A program made the translations under genes and the position numbers. Under the pieces are notes generated by a model, which saw nothing but the letters and a program-made list of their open reading frames with translations, was not told the DNA's origin and searched no databases. Positions 17,991 to 29,493 of a stretch of 64,000 nucleotides of DNA are shown piece after piece; position 1 is the stretch's first letter, and each line of letters opens with the position of its first letter. The stretch is taken from assembly GCF_003285015.1 (NCBI RefSeq), contig NZ_QMFB01000003.1, positions 1 through 64,000 of the forward strand, in the 5' to 3' direction. This DNA is from Paenibacillus contaminans. Its GTDB lineage: Bacteria; Bacillota; Bacilli; Paenibacillales; NBRC-103111.

Positions 17991-19115
17991 TTACTCGAGA
18001 AAATCTTTCAGTCGTTTGCTTCGGCTCGGGTGCCGCAGCTTGCGCAGCGCTTTCGCTTCGATTTGACGAATCCGTTCGCGCGTAACCCCGAACACCTTGC
18101 CTACTTCCTCGAGCGTCCGCGTGCGGCCGTCATCCAGTCCGAAACGCAAACGAAGCACGTTCTCTTCCCGTTCGGTCAGCGTATCGAGCACATCCTCAAG
18201 CTGCTCCTTCAGCAGCTCATAAGCGGCTGCGTCAGCCGGCGCGAGCGCTTCCTGATCCTCGATGAAATCTCCCAAATGAGAATCGTCCTCTTCACCGATC
18301 GGCGTTTCCAACGAAACGGGTTCTTGAGCGATTTTCATAATTTCACGCACTTTATCCGTGCTCAAATCCATTTCCTTGGCAATTTCTTCAGGGCTAGGTT
18401 CTCTGCCGAGCTCCTGCAGCAATTGACGCGAAACGCGAATGAGCTTATTGATCGTTTCAACCATATGCACGGGGATACGAATCGTCCGCGCTTGGTCGGC
18501 GATTGCCCGCGTGATCGCCTGACGAATCCACCATGTAGCGTACGTACTGAATTTGAAGCCCTTCGTAAAGTCGAACTTCTCAACCGCTTTGATCAGACCC
18601 ATGTTCCCTTCCTGAATCAGGTCGAGGAACAACATGCCGCGTCCGACATAACGCTTGGCAATACTGACGACAAGACGCAAATTCGCTTCCGCAAGACGGC
18701 GCTTCGCTTCCTCGTCGCCTTTCTCGATCCGTTTGGCCAAATCGATCTCGTCATCCGCAGACAGGAGCGGCACACGGCCGATTTCCTTCAAATACATGCG
18801 GACCGGATCATTGATTTTGATCCCCGGCGGAAGCGACAAATCATCGTCAAAATGAAAATCGTCATGGTCGTTGTCGTCTCCCGGGTGGCGTTGGATATCG
18901 TCCTCCTCGGCCTCATTCCCGACATCGATGCCAAGCTCCTGGAGCTGCTCAAAAAATTCGTCGATCTGCTCCGCATCTTGATCGAACGGAGCTAGCCGCT
19001 CCATAATATCTTTGTAAGTCAAGGAAGAACGCTTCTTGCCAAGCTCGATAAGCTGCTCCTTCACCTGCTCAAGGGTCAGTTCGGTTTCCAATTCGGTATG
19101 CTGGTCATTCGCCAT
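17991..19115 (-). CDS. rpoD: RNA polymerase primary sigma factor SigA/RpoD
   Basis: The 374-residue product matches the size of B. subtilis SigA. Region 1.1 (about 1-80) is followed by an acidic linker, region 2 with the -10 melting motif [11 protein letters not shown], region 3, and region 4 with the [18 protein letters not shown]. It directs RNA polymerase to vegetative promoters. The chosen ATG (19113-19115) has AGGGAGGAGGG upstream; a 16-codon extension to 19163 has no support. It follows dnaG, the conserved macromolecular synthesis arrangement. Confidence 0.97.
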   Translation of the reverse strand: MANDQHTELETELTLEQVKEQLIELGKKRSSLTYKDIMERLAPFDQDAEQIDEFFEQLQELGIDVGNEAEEDDIQRHPGDDNDHDDFHFDDDLSLPPGIKINDPVRMYLKEIGRVPLLSADDEIDLAKRIEKGDEEAKRRLAEANLRLVVSIAKRYVGRGMLFLDLIQEGNMGLIKAVEKFDFTKGFKFSTYATWWIRQAITRAIADQARTIRIPVHMVETINKLIRVSRQLLQELGREPSPEEIAKEMDLSTDKVREIMKIAQEPVSLETPIGEEDDSHLGDFIEDQEALAPADAAAYELLKEQLEDVLDTLTEREENVLRLRFGLDDGRTRTLEEVGKVFGVTRERIRQIEAKALRKLRHPSRSKRLKDFLE

Positions 19116-19185
19116 GTTTACTGCTCCCTCCTCCCTAGAATCGACAATCGCCGCAAACCTCAACCTTATGTGTCAGCAAAAGGCG

Positions 19186-21030
19186 CTACGATAATTTCAG
19201 CTGCTTCTCTAGGGTTATAATCTCGCTTGCGATCTGCGCGGCCAAAAGGAAATCTCCGCTTTTTTCCGCACGGACCATCTCTTCTCTTTTTTGTTCGATT
19301 GCCTTCTGCTGCGGGTATTTTTTGATTTCGCGAATATAATCGTCGATGACTTGGCTATTGACCGCATCGTGCATCGTCATCATCAAAATCGAGCTGGCCG
19401 CTCGCTCCAGCCGTTCGTCCTGCAGCGAAGCTAAATAGCGGCTTGCATCCGGATCGTTTCCTTGGGCATAAAAGGCATATAAATAAGCAGCAAGCGCTGC
19501 ATGAGCTTCCACGTTAAACTGATCCCCGAGCCGCTCCTCGACGTATTCCGCAACTTCACGGTCGTGCATCATCGCACATAGGAGCTGCGTTTCCGCATTT
19601 TGATAAGCGCGCAGCAGCGTAGGCGTTTTTCCCGTTCCCCGCTTTTTATCCATTACATTATTCCACGAATTGTCTAAATTATCCCTTGACTGCCCCTTAT
19701 CATGACTTTTTTTGAGAAAAATTTGCCTTTCTTCGTTCAACTGCTGGCGAATCGATTCCGGCGAGTAACGAAACTCAGCGGCCAGTTCGCTAATATAATG
19801 CTCGCGTTCAACCGGCGTTTCCAATTCGGCGATCAGCTTAACCGCAGTGTTTATATATTGCGGCCAATTCGCGGAATCCGCCAGGTTAAAGTTTTTGCGG
19901 GCGTACAGCAGCTTGAATTTTACCGCCGGTACCGCTCCGTCGATAATCTCGTGCTGGAAACGGTCCCCGCCGTATGCCGCTATAAATTCATCCGGATCGA
20001 TTCCGGGCGGCATCATGGCGATTTTGACATGCATATTCGCCTTTTGCAGAATGGGAATGCTTTTGAACGCCGCCGCTTGTCCGGCACTGTCGCCGTCATA
20101 GCAGACGATCGCCTGCTCCGCATTCTTGCGAATGAGATTCGCATGCTCTTCGGTGAGCGCCGTCCCCATCGTCGCTACGCCGTTGTTCACTCCTGCGCCC
20201 CAAGCCTTAATGACGTCTACATACCCTTCGAACAGAACAACCGATTGCTGTTTGCGTATGTTTGGCCGCGCATGATGAAAGTTATACAAACTGCGGCTTT
20301 TGTTGAACAGCATCGTCTCGGGACTATTCAAGTATTTGGGCTGAGCGTCCCCCATTGCGCGTCCGGCGAAAGCGATCACCCTTCCTTTGAAATCGGTTAT
20401 CGGAAAAATGATCCGATCGCGGAATTTGTCGTAATAGCCGCCGCCTTCCGTCCTCGCGGTTACAAGGCCTCCTTTATCCATCAAAGGCAATGAAAACTGG
20501 CGTTTTTCAAGAAAAGCCGCAAGCCTATCCCACATTGGCGGAGCGAAACCGATCTGAAAAAAATCGATCCACTTGTCGGTAAATCCCCGCGAACGAAGAT
20601 AGTTCATCGCGTCTCTGCCCTGCGCCATATTTTTGAGGATATGGTGATACCATTTGGCGGAAAGCTCATACGCTTGATACAGCACGGATTGCTCCGCTTG
20701 CTGCTGCGTCATTTGCGCGCTCGGCTGCTCCCACCCGATCGGGATGCCTGCTTCTTCGGCCATCTGACGAACCGCTTCCCCGAAAGAAAACCCTTCGATT
20801 TCCATGACGAAATGAATGGCGTTTCCACCGGCATGACAGCCGTAGCAGTAATAGATTTGCTTCTCCGGGGTAACCGTGAAGGAGGGGGTTTTCTCCGAAT
20901 GAAACGGACAAAGCCCTTTCATGTAGTGCCCTTGCTTGGAGAGATGAACGTATTTACCGACGACATCGACAATATCGTGATGCTTAAGTACCGCCTCGAT
21001 GACTTCATCGGGGATACGTCCGTTACTCAT
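19186..21030 (-). CDS. dnaG: DNA primase
   Basis: The 614-residue protein has the N-terminal zinc-binding CPFHSEKTPSF ... YYCYGCHAGG module (about residues 38-65), the RNA polymerase core domain, and a TOPRIM domain with EGYVDVIKA near residue 265 and YDGDSAGQAA. A C-terminal helicase-interaction region completes it. The ATG at 21028-21030 follows GAAGGTGG; a GTG three codons upstream overlaps this site. Primase lays RNA primers for replication. The gene sits between yqxD and rpoD as in B. subtilis. Confidence 0.97.
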   Translation of the reverse strand: MSNGRIPDEVIEAVLKHHDIVDVVGKYVHLSKQGHYMKGLCPFHSEKTPSFTVTPEKQIYYCYGCHAGGNAIHFVMEIEGFSFGEAVRQMAEEAGIPIGWEQPSAQMTQQQAEQSVLYQAYELSAKWYHHILKNMAQGRDAMNYLRSRGFTDKWIDFFQIGFAPPMWDRLAAFLEKRQFSLPLMDKGGLVTARTEGGGYYDKFRDRIIFPITDFKGRVIAFAGRAMGDAQPKYLNSPETMLFNKSRSLYNFHHARPNIRKQQSVVLFEGYVDVIKAWGAGVNNGVATMGTALTEEHANLIRKNAEQAIVCYDGDSAGQAAAFKSIPILQKANMHVKIAMMPPGIDPDEFIAAYGGDRFQHEIIDGAVPAVKFKLLYARKNFNLADSANWPQYINTAVKLIAELETPVEREHYISELAAEFRYSPESIRQQLNEERQIFLKKSHDKGQSRDNLDNSWNNVMDKKRGTGKTPTLLRAYQNAETQLLCAMMHDREVAEYVEERLGDQFNVEAHAALAAYLYAFYAQGNDPDASRYLASLQDERLERAASSILMMTMHDAVNSQVIDDYIREIKKYPQQKAIEQKREEMVRAEKSGDFLLAAQIASEIITLEKQLKLS

Positions 21031-21073
21031 CCTGTCCACCTTCTATCCGATTTAACACGTGTATAAGTATTCG

Positions 21074-21544
21074 CTACGGGAATAAATTCTCCTGCCTTTG
21101 CTTCAAAACTTTTGTCAGAGTTTGTAGAAAACGTTGTCGATCCTCGTCGGTAAAGGGCCGAGGGCCTTTTCCGTACTTGCCGCCGCGCCTGCTTTTCGCC
21201 TGGTCATGCCGCTTCTCCAGCAAAAAATCGATTGTCAAATCCGTATACTGTTGGCCGCGATTCGACAGGACGATCGCCTTCTTGGCAAGCCCGATCGTCG
21301 CCAGTCCGAAGTCCTGGGTCACTAAAATGTCTCCGGCCGCTATCCGGTTCGCAATGTACAGATCGACGGATTGATCGGATCTGTCGACCTGAACGATCGT
21401 AACGCCTTCTTGGGGCGTAAGACGATGATCATAGGAGGCGACCATCCAAACGGCGATTTGAAATTGTCCGGCCGCCCGGACGATTTCCGCTTTTACAGGG
21501 CATGCATCCGCGTCTACGATAATTTTCGATTCCAAGGCTTCCAT
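21074..21544 (-). CDS. yqxD: YaiI/YqxD family (DUF188) protein
   Basis: The 156-residue product carries the family start IIVDADACPVK, the GDILVTQDFGLA block and the C-terminal KYGKGPRPFTDEDRQRF. Together these form a PIN-like fold with conserved acidic residues. The function is not established. It lies directly upstream of dnaG on the same strand, the same neighbour it has in B. subtilis. The ccpN and yqfL genes that B. subtilis has between glyS and yqxD are absent here. Confidence 0.92.
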   Translation of the reverse strand: MEALESKIIVDADACPVKAEIVRAAGQFQIAVWMVASYDHRLTPQEGVTIVQVDRSDQSVDLYIANRIAAGDILVTQDFGLATIGLAKKAIVLSNRGQQYTDLTIDFLLEKRHDQAKSRRGGKYGKGPRPFTDEDRQRFLQTLTKVLKQRQENLFP

Positions 21545-21734
21545 CCTTTTCTTCCTTCTGCAATATTATATACGATGGTAAACCAAAAAATCCTGCTTCG
21601 CTCCCGAAATCCCTGCAAAACACAATCGCCCGTATTTTCCGCTAAGCAAACCCTTATAGGAGAGAGCAAAGCGGCGGCGCATGCAGCGCCGCCTTCGTCT
21701 CGCCATACTAAAATTGTTCAAAAATTCGCCTTAT

Positions 21735-23834
21735 TTACCAAACCAGCTTTGAAAAATCGGCGATTTTTTTAAGCTCATTCGAAATCCGGGCAAGCATCGC
21801 CAAACGGTTTGCGCGGATGCTTGCGTCGTCGGCCATAACCATTACGGAATCGAAAAACTTCCGAATCGGCTCGCTAAGCTCGCCGGCCGTTTGCAGGGCA
21901 GCGGCTTCGTCACCGGCGTTAAGTTGTCCGGCATACGCCGCCGAAGCGGTTTGCCAGCTGTCCCATAAACCGCGTTCCGCTTCGTCCGCGAACAAATCGC
22001 GGCTTACTTCAGTCGTTTCCGCCTTGGCGGCAAGATTGCCGACACGGTTGAACTGCTCGACGGTCAGCTTGAAATCGGCTGAAGAAACCGCCGCTTTAAC
22101 GGCTTCCGCTCTGCGTATGGTCGATGCGATATCGTCGAAACCGCCGGCCAGCACCGCATCGACGATATCGTAACGGATTTCGCGCTCGGCGAGGACGTTT
22201 TTGACGCGCAGCGCGAAAAAGTCGTACAAGCTTTGGCGAACCTCGTTACGATCTCCTTTCAGCAGGCTCGCTTCTTGATAAACGTCAAGCGCCGTGTCGA
22301 ATACGTCGGACAGTGTAAGCGGAAGCCCGCGATCGAGCAAAATTTGGACGACTCCGGCAGCTTGCCGGCGCAGGGCATACGGATCCTGGGAGCCCGAAGG
22401 AATGATGCCGATCGAGAAGCAGCCGACGATCGTATCGATTTTATCGGCGATGCTAACGAGCGATCCTGCAAGCGATTCCGGGGAGACATCGCCCGAAAAC
22501 CGTGGCTGATAGTGCTCGTTGACCGCTTTGGCAACAGCCTCCGGTTCGCCTGCTTTTCGCGCATAGTCCTCGCCCATGATGCCTTGCAGCTCGGGAAATT
22601 CGTAAACCATTTGCGTTACGAGATCGAATTTGCAAATGGCGGCCGTACGCTCGATAATCGCTTTTTGGTCGGCAATTCCTTGCACGCTTGCATCGTTCGA
22701 ACGCTCAAGCAGTCCGACAAGCTTGCTTGTGATGCTGCCGATCCGGCGCACTTTGTCGCCTACCGTGCCGAGCTCGACTTGGTAAACGATCGTCTCCAGC
22801 CGCTCATTGAAGCTTGCAATGCTGGCTTTCTGATCCTCGCTATAGAAGAAACGGGCGTCCGATAACCGGGCGCGCAGCACTTTTTCGTTCCCCTTGGCCA
22901 CTTGTTCAAGCGATACGGCATTGCCGTTGCGTACCGTTACGAAATACGGAAGCAGCTTGCCTTGGGCGTCCAGCACCGGGAAATATCTTTGATGCTCGCG
23001 CATGGATGTAATAAGGACCTGCTGCGGAATTTCAAGAAAAGCGGGATCGAACGTACCGAACAAAGCGGTCGGGTACTCGACAAGGAACACAACCTCTTCG
23101 AGCAGATCCTCCTTCATCGGAATTACCCAGCCTTTTTCTTGGGCCAACCTTTCGATTTGGCTGCGAATCAGCCCTTCGCGTTCTTCGATATCGACATAAA
23201 CATATTGTTCCTTCAGCAAACGCTCGTAGTCGCCCGGAGCCGGAATATCGACCTCTTGGCCGAGAAAACGGTGTCCCCGCGACGTGCGGCCCGCGGCAAC
23301 GCCCGCGATTTCCATAGGTACGACATCGCTTCCGAACAAAGCGACGAGCCAGCGAAGCGGACGGACAAAGCGAAGCTCCTGGCTGCCCCAGCGCATATTT
23401 TTGGGGAAGCTCAGCGACGTAACGACCTGAGCAAGCCCTTCGCCTAATACGCTTTCCGTTTCGACGCCGACGCTGCTTTTCACCGCATGCACGTATTCAA
23501 CGCCCGCCAGTTCTTTAAAAAACAATTGCTCGGGCTGTACGCCTTGGCTCTTGGCAAAGCCGAGAGCCGCCTTCGTCCAGCCGCCGTCTGCGTCCAGCGC
23601 GATTTTTCTGGAGGGGCCTTTGACTTCTTCATTGACATCCTGCTGTTTCTCGGCAACATCGGTTATCAGCAGGGCGAGTCTGCGGGGCGTTGCAAATACC
23701 GTAGACGATCCGAACGAAATGCGGGCGTCGTTAAGCCATTTAACCGTTTTATCTTCAAGCTGCCGCACCGCGGCGCGAATAAACCTTGCCGGCACTTCCT
23801 CGAGGCCGAGCTCCAGGAGCAGATGTTTAGACAT
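21735..23834 (-). CDS. glyS: glycyl-tRNA synthetase beta subunit
   Basis: The 699-residue product has the beta-subunit N-terminus ([16 protein letters not shown]), the conserved SFPKNMRWG and REHQRYFPV segments, an HD-like region ([15 protein letters not shown]) and a C-terminal anticodon-binding domain with [13 protein letters not shown]. It pairs with GlyQ in an alpha2-beta2 enzyme that charges tRNA-Gly. The ATG overlaps the end of glyQ by eight bases. Expression should be governed by the T-box upstream of glyQ. Confidence 0.97.
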   Translation of the reverse strand: MSKHLLLELGLEEVPARFIRAAVRQLEDKTVKWLNDARISFGSSTVFATPRRLALLITDVAEKQQDVNEEVKGPSRKIALDADGGWTKAALGFAKSQGVQPEQLFFKELAGVEYVHAVKSSVGVETESVLGEGLAQVVTSLSFPKNMRWGSQELRFVRPLRWLVALFGSDVVPMEIAGVAAGRTSRGHRFLGQEVDIPAPGDYERLLKEQYVYVDIEEREGLIRSQIERLAQEKGWVIPMKEDLLEEVVFLVEYPTALFGTFDPAFLEIPQQVLITSMREHQRYFPVLDAQGKLLPYFVTVRNGNAVSLEQVAKGNEKVLRARLSDARFFYSEDQKASIASFNERLETIVYQVELGTVGDKVRRIGSITSKLVGLLERSNDASVQGIADQKAIIERTAAICKFDLVTQMVYEFPELQGIMGEDYARKAGEPEAVAKAVNEHYQPRFSGDVSPESLAGSLVSIADKIDTIVGCFSIGIIPSGSQDPYALRRQAAGVVQILLDRGLPLTLSDVFDTALDVYQEASLLKGDRNEVRQSLYDFFALRVKNVLAEREIRYDIVDAVLAGGFDDIASTIRRAEAVKAAVSSADFKLTVEQFNRVGNLAAKAETTEVSRDLFADEAERGLWDSWQTASAAYAGQLNAGDEAAALQTAGELSEPIRKFFDSVMVMADDASIRANRLAMLARISNELKKIADFSKLVW

Positions 23835-24720
23835 TCGCGTCCACCTCTTTCTTCAAAAGCGGGAAGCCCAGCTTCTCGCGCTCTTCCAAATATGCGCCTG
23901 CAACGAGCCTCGCCAAATTTCTCACGCGTGCGATGTAGCCGGTTCGCTCGGTTACGCTTATTGCGCCTCTTGCATCCAGCAAATTGAACGTATGGGAGCA
24001 TTTCAGCACGTAATCGACGCCCGGGAATACGAGATTTTGCTCGAGCGCGCGCTTCGCCTCCGCTTCATACATGTTATAAAGCGTAAACAGCATGTTTACG
24101 TCCGAAACTTCGAACGTGTACTTGGAATGCTCATATTCCGGCTGACCGAATACGTCGCGGTACGATACGCCGTCAACCCACTCCAAATCGAAAACGTTCT
24201 CGACATCTTGAATATAAGAAGCAAGGCGCTCCAGGCCGTAAGTGATTTCGACGGAAACCGGGCTCGTGTCGATGCCGCCGACCTGTTGGAAATACGTGAA
24301 TTGGGTGACCTCCATGCCGTTCAGCCAAACTTCCCAGCCAAGTCCCCATGCGCCAAGCGTCGGGCCTTCCCAGTTATCCTCGACAAACCGGATATCATGA
24401 TGCAGCGGATCGATGCCGAGACGCTTCAAGCTTTCCAAATACAGCTCTTGAATATTATCAGGCGAAGGTTTCATAATGACCTGAAACTGATGATGCTGAT
24501 AAAGACGGTTCGGATTTTCCCCGTAACGTCCGTCAGCCGGCCGGCGTGAAGGCTCCACGTAAGCGACGTTCCACGGCTCCGGACCGATGCTGCGCAGGAA
24601 GGTCGCCGGGTTGAATGTACCCGCCCCTTTCTCCGTGTCGTACGGCTGTACGATAATACAGTTCTGTTCGGCCCAAAATTGCTGAAGGGTCAAAATAATT
24701 TGCTGAAAATTCAGTGCCAT
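23827..24720 (-). CDS. glyQ: glycyl-tRNA synthetase alpha subunit
   Basis: The 297-residue protein has the class II catalytic core of the alpha subunit: [16 protein letters not shown] at the N-terminus, [12 protein letters not shown], the [11 protein letters not shown] motif and [11 protein letters not shown] near residue 180. It carries the amino acid activation site. AGGAGG lies eight to nine bases from the ATG. A T-box leader precedes it by about 145 bases. A short Leu-poor tail overlaps the beginning of glyS. Confidence 0.97.
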   Translation of the reverse strand: MALNFQQIILTLQQFWAEQNCIIVQPYDTEKGAGTFNPATFLRSIGPEPWNVAYVEPSRRPADGRYGENPNRLYQHHQFQVIMKPSPDNIQELYLESLKRLGIDPLHHDIRFVEDNWEGPTLGAWGLGWEVWLNGMEVTQFTYFQQVGGIDTSPVSVEITYGLERLASYIQDVENVFDLEWVDGVSYRDVFGQPEYEHSKYTFEVSDVNMLFTLYNMYEAEAKRALEQNLVFPGVDYVLKCSHTFNLLDARGAISVTERTGYIARVRNLARLVAGAYLEEREKLGFPLLKKEVDANV

Positions 24721-24864
24721 TAGCCGTATTCCTCCTTTTTTTCCGAGCGATCATTTGAAGTGCGGATCCCACAGGCATGCAAGGATAAACGCCTACCGGC
24801 CTATTTAACGCCGGCGTTTACCGAAGGTATAGCGCCGCTTCCGCGAATGCTTTCCGAATAAACC

Positions 24865-25030
24865 AAAAAAGCTCCGCCGCTATGCCTGTATGACAACAGA
24901 CATAGGGACGAGAGCTATAGCTTCCCGCGGTTCCACCCTACTTGACCGAATGTATAGGCAGCTAAGAAATACTCTTACGATATCGAAGCAGAGCAGATGT
25001 CATAATCGACATCGGGTCTAAAAGAGTATG
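24865..25030 (-). promoter_or_regulatory. T-box leader controlling glyQS
   Basis: On the minus strand the T-box core AGGGTGGAACCGCGG (24925-24939) is followed by a terminator at 24865-24916: CTATGTCTG pairs with CAGGCATAG and TTTTTT follows. A stem I base, TACTCTT with AAGAGTA, lies upstream at about 25028 and 24972. The bulge reads TGGA, whose last base would pair with the U73 discriminator of tRNA-Gly. The leader should sense uncharged tRNA-Gly and antiterminate. Stem I is short (about 60 bases) and I could not find a clear glycine codon in it. Confidence 0.87.
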
Positions 25031-25212
25031 ATAGCAGCTTATTTTGCAATTACTCGGTCCGCTTTTCACGCGACGCTCGGGAATGCCTTTCGCTGAAACG
25101 TCCGATCGGGCTTACACCGCCCCCGATTCGCTAAACGGCCGCTCGATCAGCTACTTCTTTCCGTCATTGCATCCAAATGTGCATGTAGACAAAATATATC
25201 AAACCGTCTGGT

Positions 25213-25980
25213 TCATGTCAAATATTTCTCCATCTGATCCAAATAGCTTCGCGATTTCCATCGAATATCGAAAAAAGTATCCATAAATGCTCTCATACAC
25301 TGCTTCAGCTCCGCTTTCGTCGCCGGTTTGATTTCGGTCGTGCCGAGCCGTCGCAAATCGAGTTTCTGAAAAAGCCGCAGCAGCTTATGTGTTGCGCCCG
25401 TTATCATGATCGCCCGCGGATCGGTATGCCTGCACCTCGGACATAATACGCCGCCTTGTTGAACGCTGAGCGCGACCGAGAAGCTACCGGAATCCGCTAA
25501 ATTGACGCCGCAGCTGACGCATTGCTCCAACTGGGGCATATACCCGGACAACCCGAGCATTTTCATCTCGATCGCGTGAGCGACGACACCGCCGTCCTTG
25601 CCGCTCTCGATGGCTTCCAAACCCGCTTTCAGCTGCTCGAACATCATGGGGCTGCTCTCTTCCTCCGGCATCAGCTTCTCGTACAGCTCCGCCAAATAAG
25701 CTCCGTAACCGGCCAATATCAAATCCTCGCGAAGCTTCTGATGCGAATCGATCAGCTCGGCCTGATTAAGCGTGCCCAGCTGCCCTTTCCCGCTTTTGAA
25801 GAACACAAAATCACCGTGCGTCAGGAGCTGCGCAACGGCGGCATATCTGCTATTCGTCTTCTTGGCGCCGCGCACCATCACGCCTACTTTTCCGGCCGGT
25901 TCCGTGTAGATCGATAATATTTTATTGCCTTCGCCGTAATCCATACTGCGGATCACGATGCCTTGGACGCGATACAGCAT
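25213..25980 (-). CDS. recO: DNA repair protein RecO
   Basis: The 255-residue protein starts with the RecO OB-fold (GIVIRSMDYGEGNKILSIYT) and has the zinc-finger cysteines as CVSCG near residue 150 and CPRCR near 175. The C-terminal helical domain includes TKAELKQCMRAF. RecO helps load RecA and anneals ssDNA in the RecFOR pathway. It lies between yqzL and the glyQS leader, the usual Bacillales order. Confidence 0.96.
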   Translation of the reverse strand: MLYRVQGIVIRSMDYGEGNKILSIYTEPAGKVGVMVRGAKKTNSRYAAVAQLLTHGDFVFFKSGKGQLGTLNQAELIDSHQKLREDLILAGYGAYLAELYEKLMPEEESSPMMFEQLKAGLEAIESGKDGGVVAHAIEMKMLGLSGYMPQLEQCVSCGVNLADSGSFSVALSVQQGGVLCPRCRHTDPRAIMITGATHKLLRLFQKLDLRRLGTTEIKPATKAELKQCMRAFMDTFFDIRWKSRSYLDQMEKYLT

Positions 25981-26052
25981 GGCTTTCCCTTTCCCCTTGC
26001 AGCCGTTCGACGAAAACGCAGCGCTTAAACGCTGCGTTCCATAGCTGCATGC

Positions 26053-26190
26053 TTATTGTTCGGAATTTTCCGGCTCCGTCAGAAGCTCCGGTTCCTCGCC
26101 CTCTTCCTGCCGATCGTCGACTTGCTTATAAAGCAAGTAGGCGTCCACATCTCCAGTCATTGAAAAGTAGTTCCACGAGAAATCTCTCAT
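26053..26190 (-). CDS. yqzL: YqzL-like small protein
   Basis: A 45-residue protein can be read from ATG 26188-26190 to TAA 26053-26055. It begins MRDFSWNYFSMTGDVDAYL, closely resembling the start of Bacillus YqzL, then LYKQVDD and an acidic Glu/Pro-rich tail. The gene lies between era and recO exactly where B. subtilis has yqzL. GGGATGGTG upstream is only a fair ribosome binding site. Function is unknown. Confidence 0.85.
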   Translation of the reverse strand: MRDFSWNYFSMTGDVDAYLLYKQVDDRQEEGEEPELLTEPENSEQ

Positions 26191-26321
26191 TTCGCACCAT
26201 CCCCTTGTTCAATGTGACTGACGATACCGTTAGGATGCTCGATACTTATGAAACGAATCCCATACAATAACTGGATGGAGGCTGGCTTACACGATGCGAT
26301 CCGGCATCCGTCAAAACGCGC

Positions 26322-27218
26322 TTATTCGTTACGAAAACCGAGATCGCGAAGCACGCGTTCCTGGTTGCGCCAGTCCTTCTTGACCTTAACCCACAGCTCG
26401 AGAAAGGTTTTGGAACCGAGGAGCGTTTCGATATCTTTACGCGCGAGTCGGCCGACCTCTTTCAGCAGCGCGCCTTGCTTGCCGATAATAATCCCTTTTT
26501 GCGAATCGCGCTCCACATAGATGATAGCGGAAATATGAACGACGCCGTTGTCCTGCAGCTTCATGTCTTCGATGGCGACAGCGATCGAATGCGGAATTTC
26601 CTCGCGCGTCAAATGCAGGATTTTCTCCCTTACGAGCTCCGCGCATACGAACTGCTCCGGATGATCCGTCACTTGATCCGCAGGGTAATATTGCGGGCCT
26701 TCCTCCAGGTACTTGACCGTTTGCTCCAGCAGCGTGTTTACATTGCTGCCGTGAATCGCCGAAATAGGCACGATTTCCGCAAACTCGTACAGGTCTTTGT
26801 ATTGAACGATAATAGGCAGCAATGCCTCGGGATGAACCTGGTCAATTTTGTTCAATACGAGAATAACCGGCGTCTTCACCTTTTTGAGCTGTTCGATAAT
26901 GTAGCGGTCTCCTCCGCCGATTCCTTCGACGACATCGACGAGAAACAGAATCGCATCCACTTCGCCAAGCGTGCTCTCCGCCACTTTCATCATGTAGTTT
27001 CCGAGCTTCGATGTCGGCTTATGAATGCCCGGCGTATCGAGAAAAACGATTTGCGCGTTGTCCGTCGTATAGACGCCATGAATTTTATTGCGCGTCGTCT
27101 GCGGCTTATCCGACATAATGGCGATCTTTTGCCCGATAACTTGATTGAGCAGCGTCGATTTCCCGACGTTCGGCCGTCCGATAATGGCGACGAACCCGGA
27201 TTTGTATGGTTGCTTCAT
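26322..27218 (-). CDS. era: GTPase Era
   Basis: The 298-residue protein has G1 [10 protein letters not shown]2 TTRNKIHG, G3 DTPGIH, G4 NKID and G5 SAIHG, then a C-terminal KH domain with [14 protein letters not shown]. Era binds the 3' end of 16S rRNA and assists 30S maturation. The ATG at 27216-27218 gives the standard [14 protein letters not shown] start and follows AAAGGAG; an 18-codon extension to 27272 has no family support. It lies in the cdd-era-yqzL-recO order, interrupted by amj. Confidence 0.97.
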   Translation of the reverse strand: MKQPYKSGFVAIIGRPNVGKSTLLNQVIGQKIAIMSDKPQTTRNKIHGVYTTDNAQIVFLDTPGIHKPTSKLGNYMMKVAESTLGEVDAILFLVDVVEGIGGGDRYIIEQLKKVKTPVILVLNKIDQVHPEALLPIIVQYKDLYEFAEIVPISAIHGSNVNTLLEQTVKYLEEGPQYYPADQVTDHPEQFVCAELVREKILHLTREEIPHSIAVAIEDMKLQDNGVVHISAIIYVERDSQKGIIIGKQGALLKEVGRLARKDIETLLGSKTFLELWVKVKKDWRNQERVLRDLGFRNE

Positions 27219-27424
27219 TCGTAGATAAACTCCTTTGGATTGGCCACAAGGATAAACGGCTTCCGTCCTCAAGCTTTCGAAGAAAGCGGCTTCTTAAGCA
27301 TAAGCTGCGGACAGGAGCGTTTACCGGTGAACTATAAGCCCTTAATATGTGGAACATGTAATTTCTTATATTTTGAAATAATCAAATTGTAACACAGTAC
27401 GGCCGGCAAATAAAATGACCGTTA

Positions 27425-27454
27425 TTTACACTTGCGTATCGGGTACGATATAAT
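27425..27454 (+). promoter_or_regulatory. sigma-A promoter of amj
   Basis: TTTACA (27425-27430) and a perfect TATAAT (27449-27454) are separated by 18 bp, about 95 bases before the amj start codon. Confidence 0.7.
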
Positions 27455-27548
27455 GCACCCAGACGTATGACTATTATTTCCAAATGACTCGCGATGTTGC
27501 CATTCGCAGAGCCGCCAATGTCACCATTTTGCAAGGAGGCGTTACCGC

Positions 27549-28776
<1,228 letters not shown>

Positions 28777-28797
28777 TCACTTGTAACTAATGTTCCC

Positions 28798-29493
28798 TCA
28801 AGTTATCCCGCTTAAGTAATAAGCCAAAACCGTAATGATCGTTCCGATCGCCGATCCGAACAACAATGACGGCAGCGAGCGGCCTCGTCGCTCGTACAGC
28901 ACAATGAGAAAGAGCATGGACATCGAATAAGCCAATAACGCGATTAACGTCATCGATGTAAGAAGCGAAATGAACGTAGCGCAGGCAAATGCGACTGCAG
29001 TCCATAAACTCGGACGAAAGCGGCTTTTGCTGAAGCGCGTTTCCGCAACGATCACCGTGAGAAGCACAATGCTGAGGTACAGCCAAAGCTCCCCGGGAGT
29101 AAAGGTCGATTCGTCGATCTTGCGGTTTCGAAGCCATCGGTCAACCGGCTCGTAAAAAATAATCGTACCGACGCATATTGCGAAGACGGCGGAAACGAGC
29201 ACCGATGCAGCCGCCACGTCTTTGGCTATTTTGGCGAGCGGATGTTTCTCCGGCATGGCCAAATCGACTGCCTTCTCCACCCCGGTGTTGATCAATTCCG
29301 TTACGATGACAAGCGTGATCGATAAGAGCAGAAATAAAATTTCCATCTTCGACAAATGAAAAAAAAGCGCTGAGCTCAACACGAAGAACGAAACGAAGAA
29401 GTGAAACTTCATGTTCCGCTGTGTGGACAGCGCATATTTAATCCCTTCATAGGCGAATCGAAAGCCTACAAAAAACCGCTTAACCGACTTCAC
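28798..29493 (-). CDS. dgkA: diacylglycerol/undecaprenol kinase with extra C-terminal membrane domain
   Basis: The first ~115 residues are a DgkA domain: RFFVGFRFAYEGIKYAL, the NMKFHF turn, and the signature ELINTGVEKAVDLA. In Gram-positives this enzyme phosphorylates undecaprenol. At 231 residues it is about twice the length of B. subtilis DgkA. The extra half has about four hydrophobic helices and no motif I recognise; it vaguely resembles PAP2-type membrane folds but lacks their phosphatase motifs. Its start overlaps the end of ybeY by four bases. Confidence 0.88.
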   Translation of the reverse strand: MKSVKRFFVGFRFAYEGIKYALSTQRNMKFHFFVSFFVLSSALFFHLSKMEILFLLLSITLVIVTELINTGVEKAVDLAMPEKHPLAKIAKDVAAASVLVSAVFAICVGTIIFYEPVDRWLRNRKIDESTFTPGELWLYLSIVLLTVIVAETRFSKSRFRPSLWTAVAFACATFISLLTSMTLIALLAYSMSMLFLIVLYERRGRSLPSLLFGSAIGTIITVLAYYLSGIT

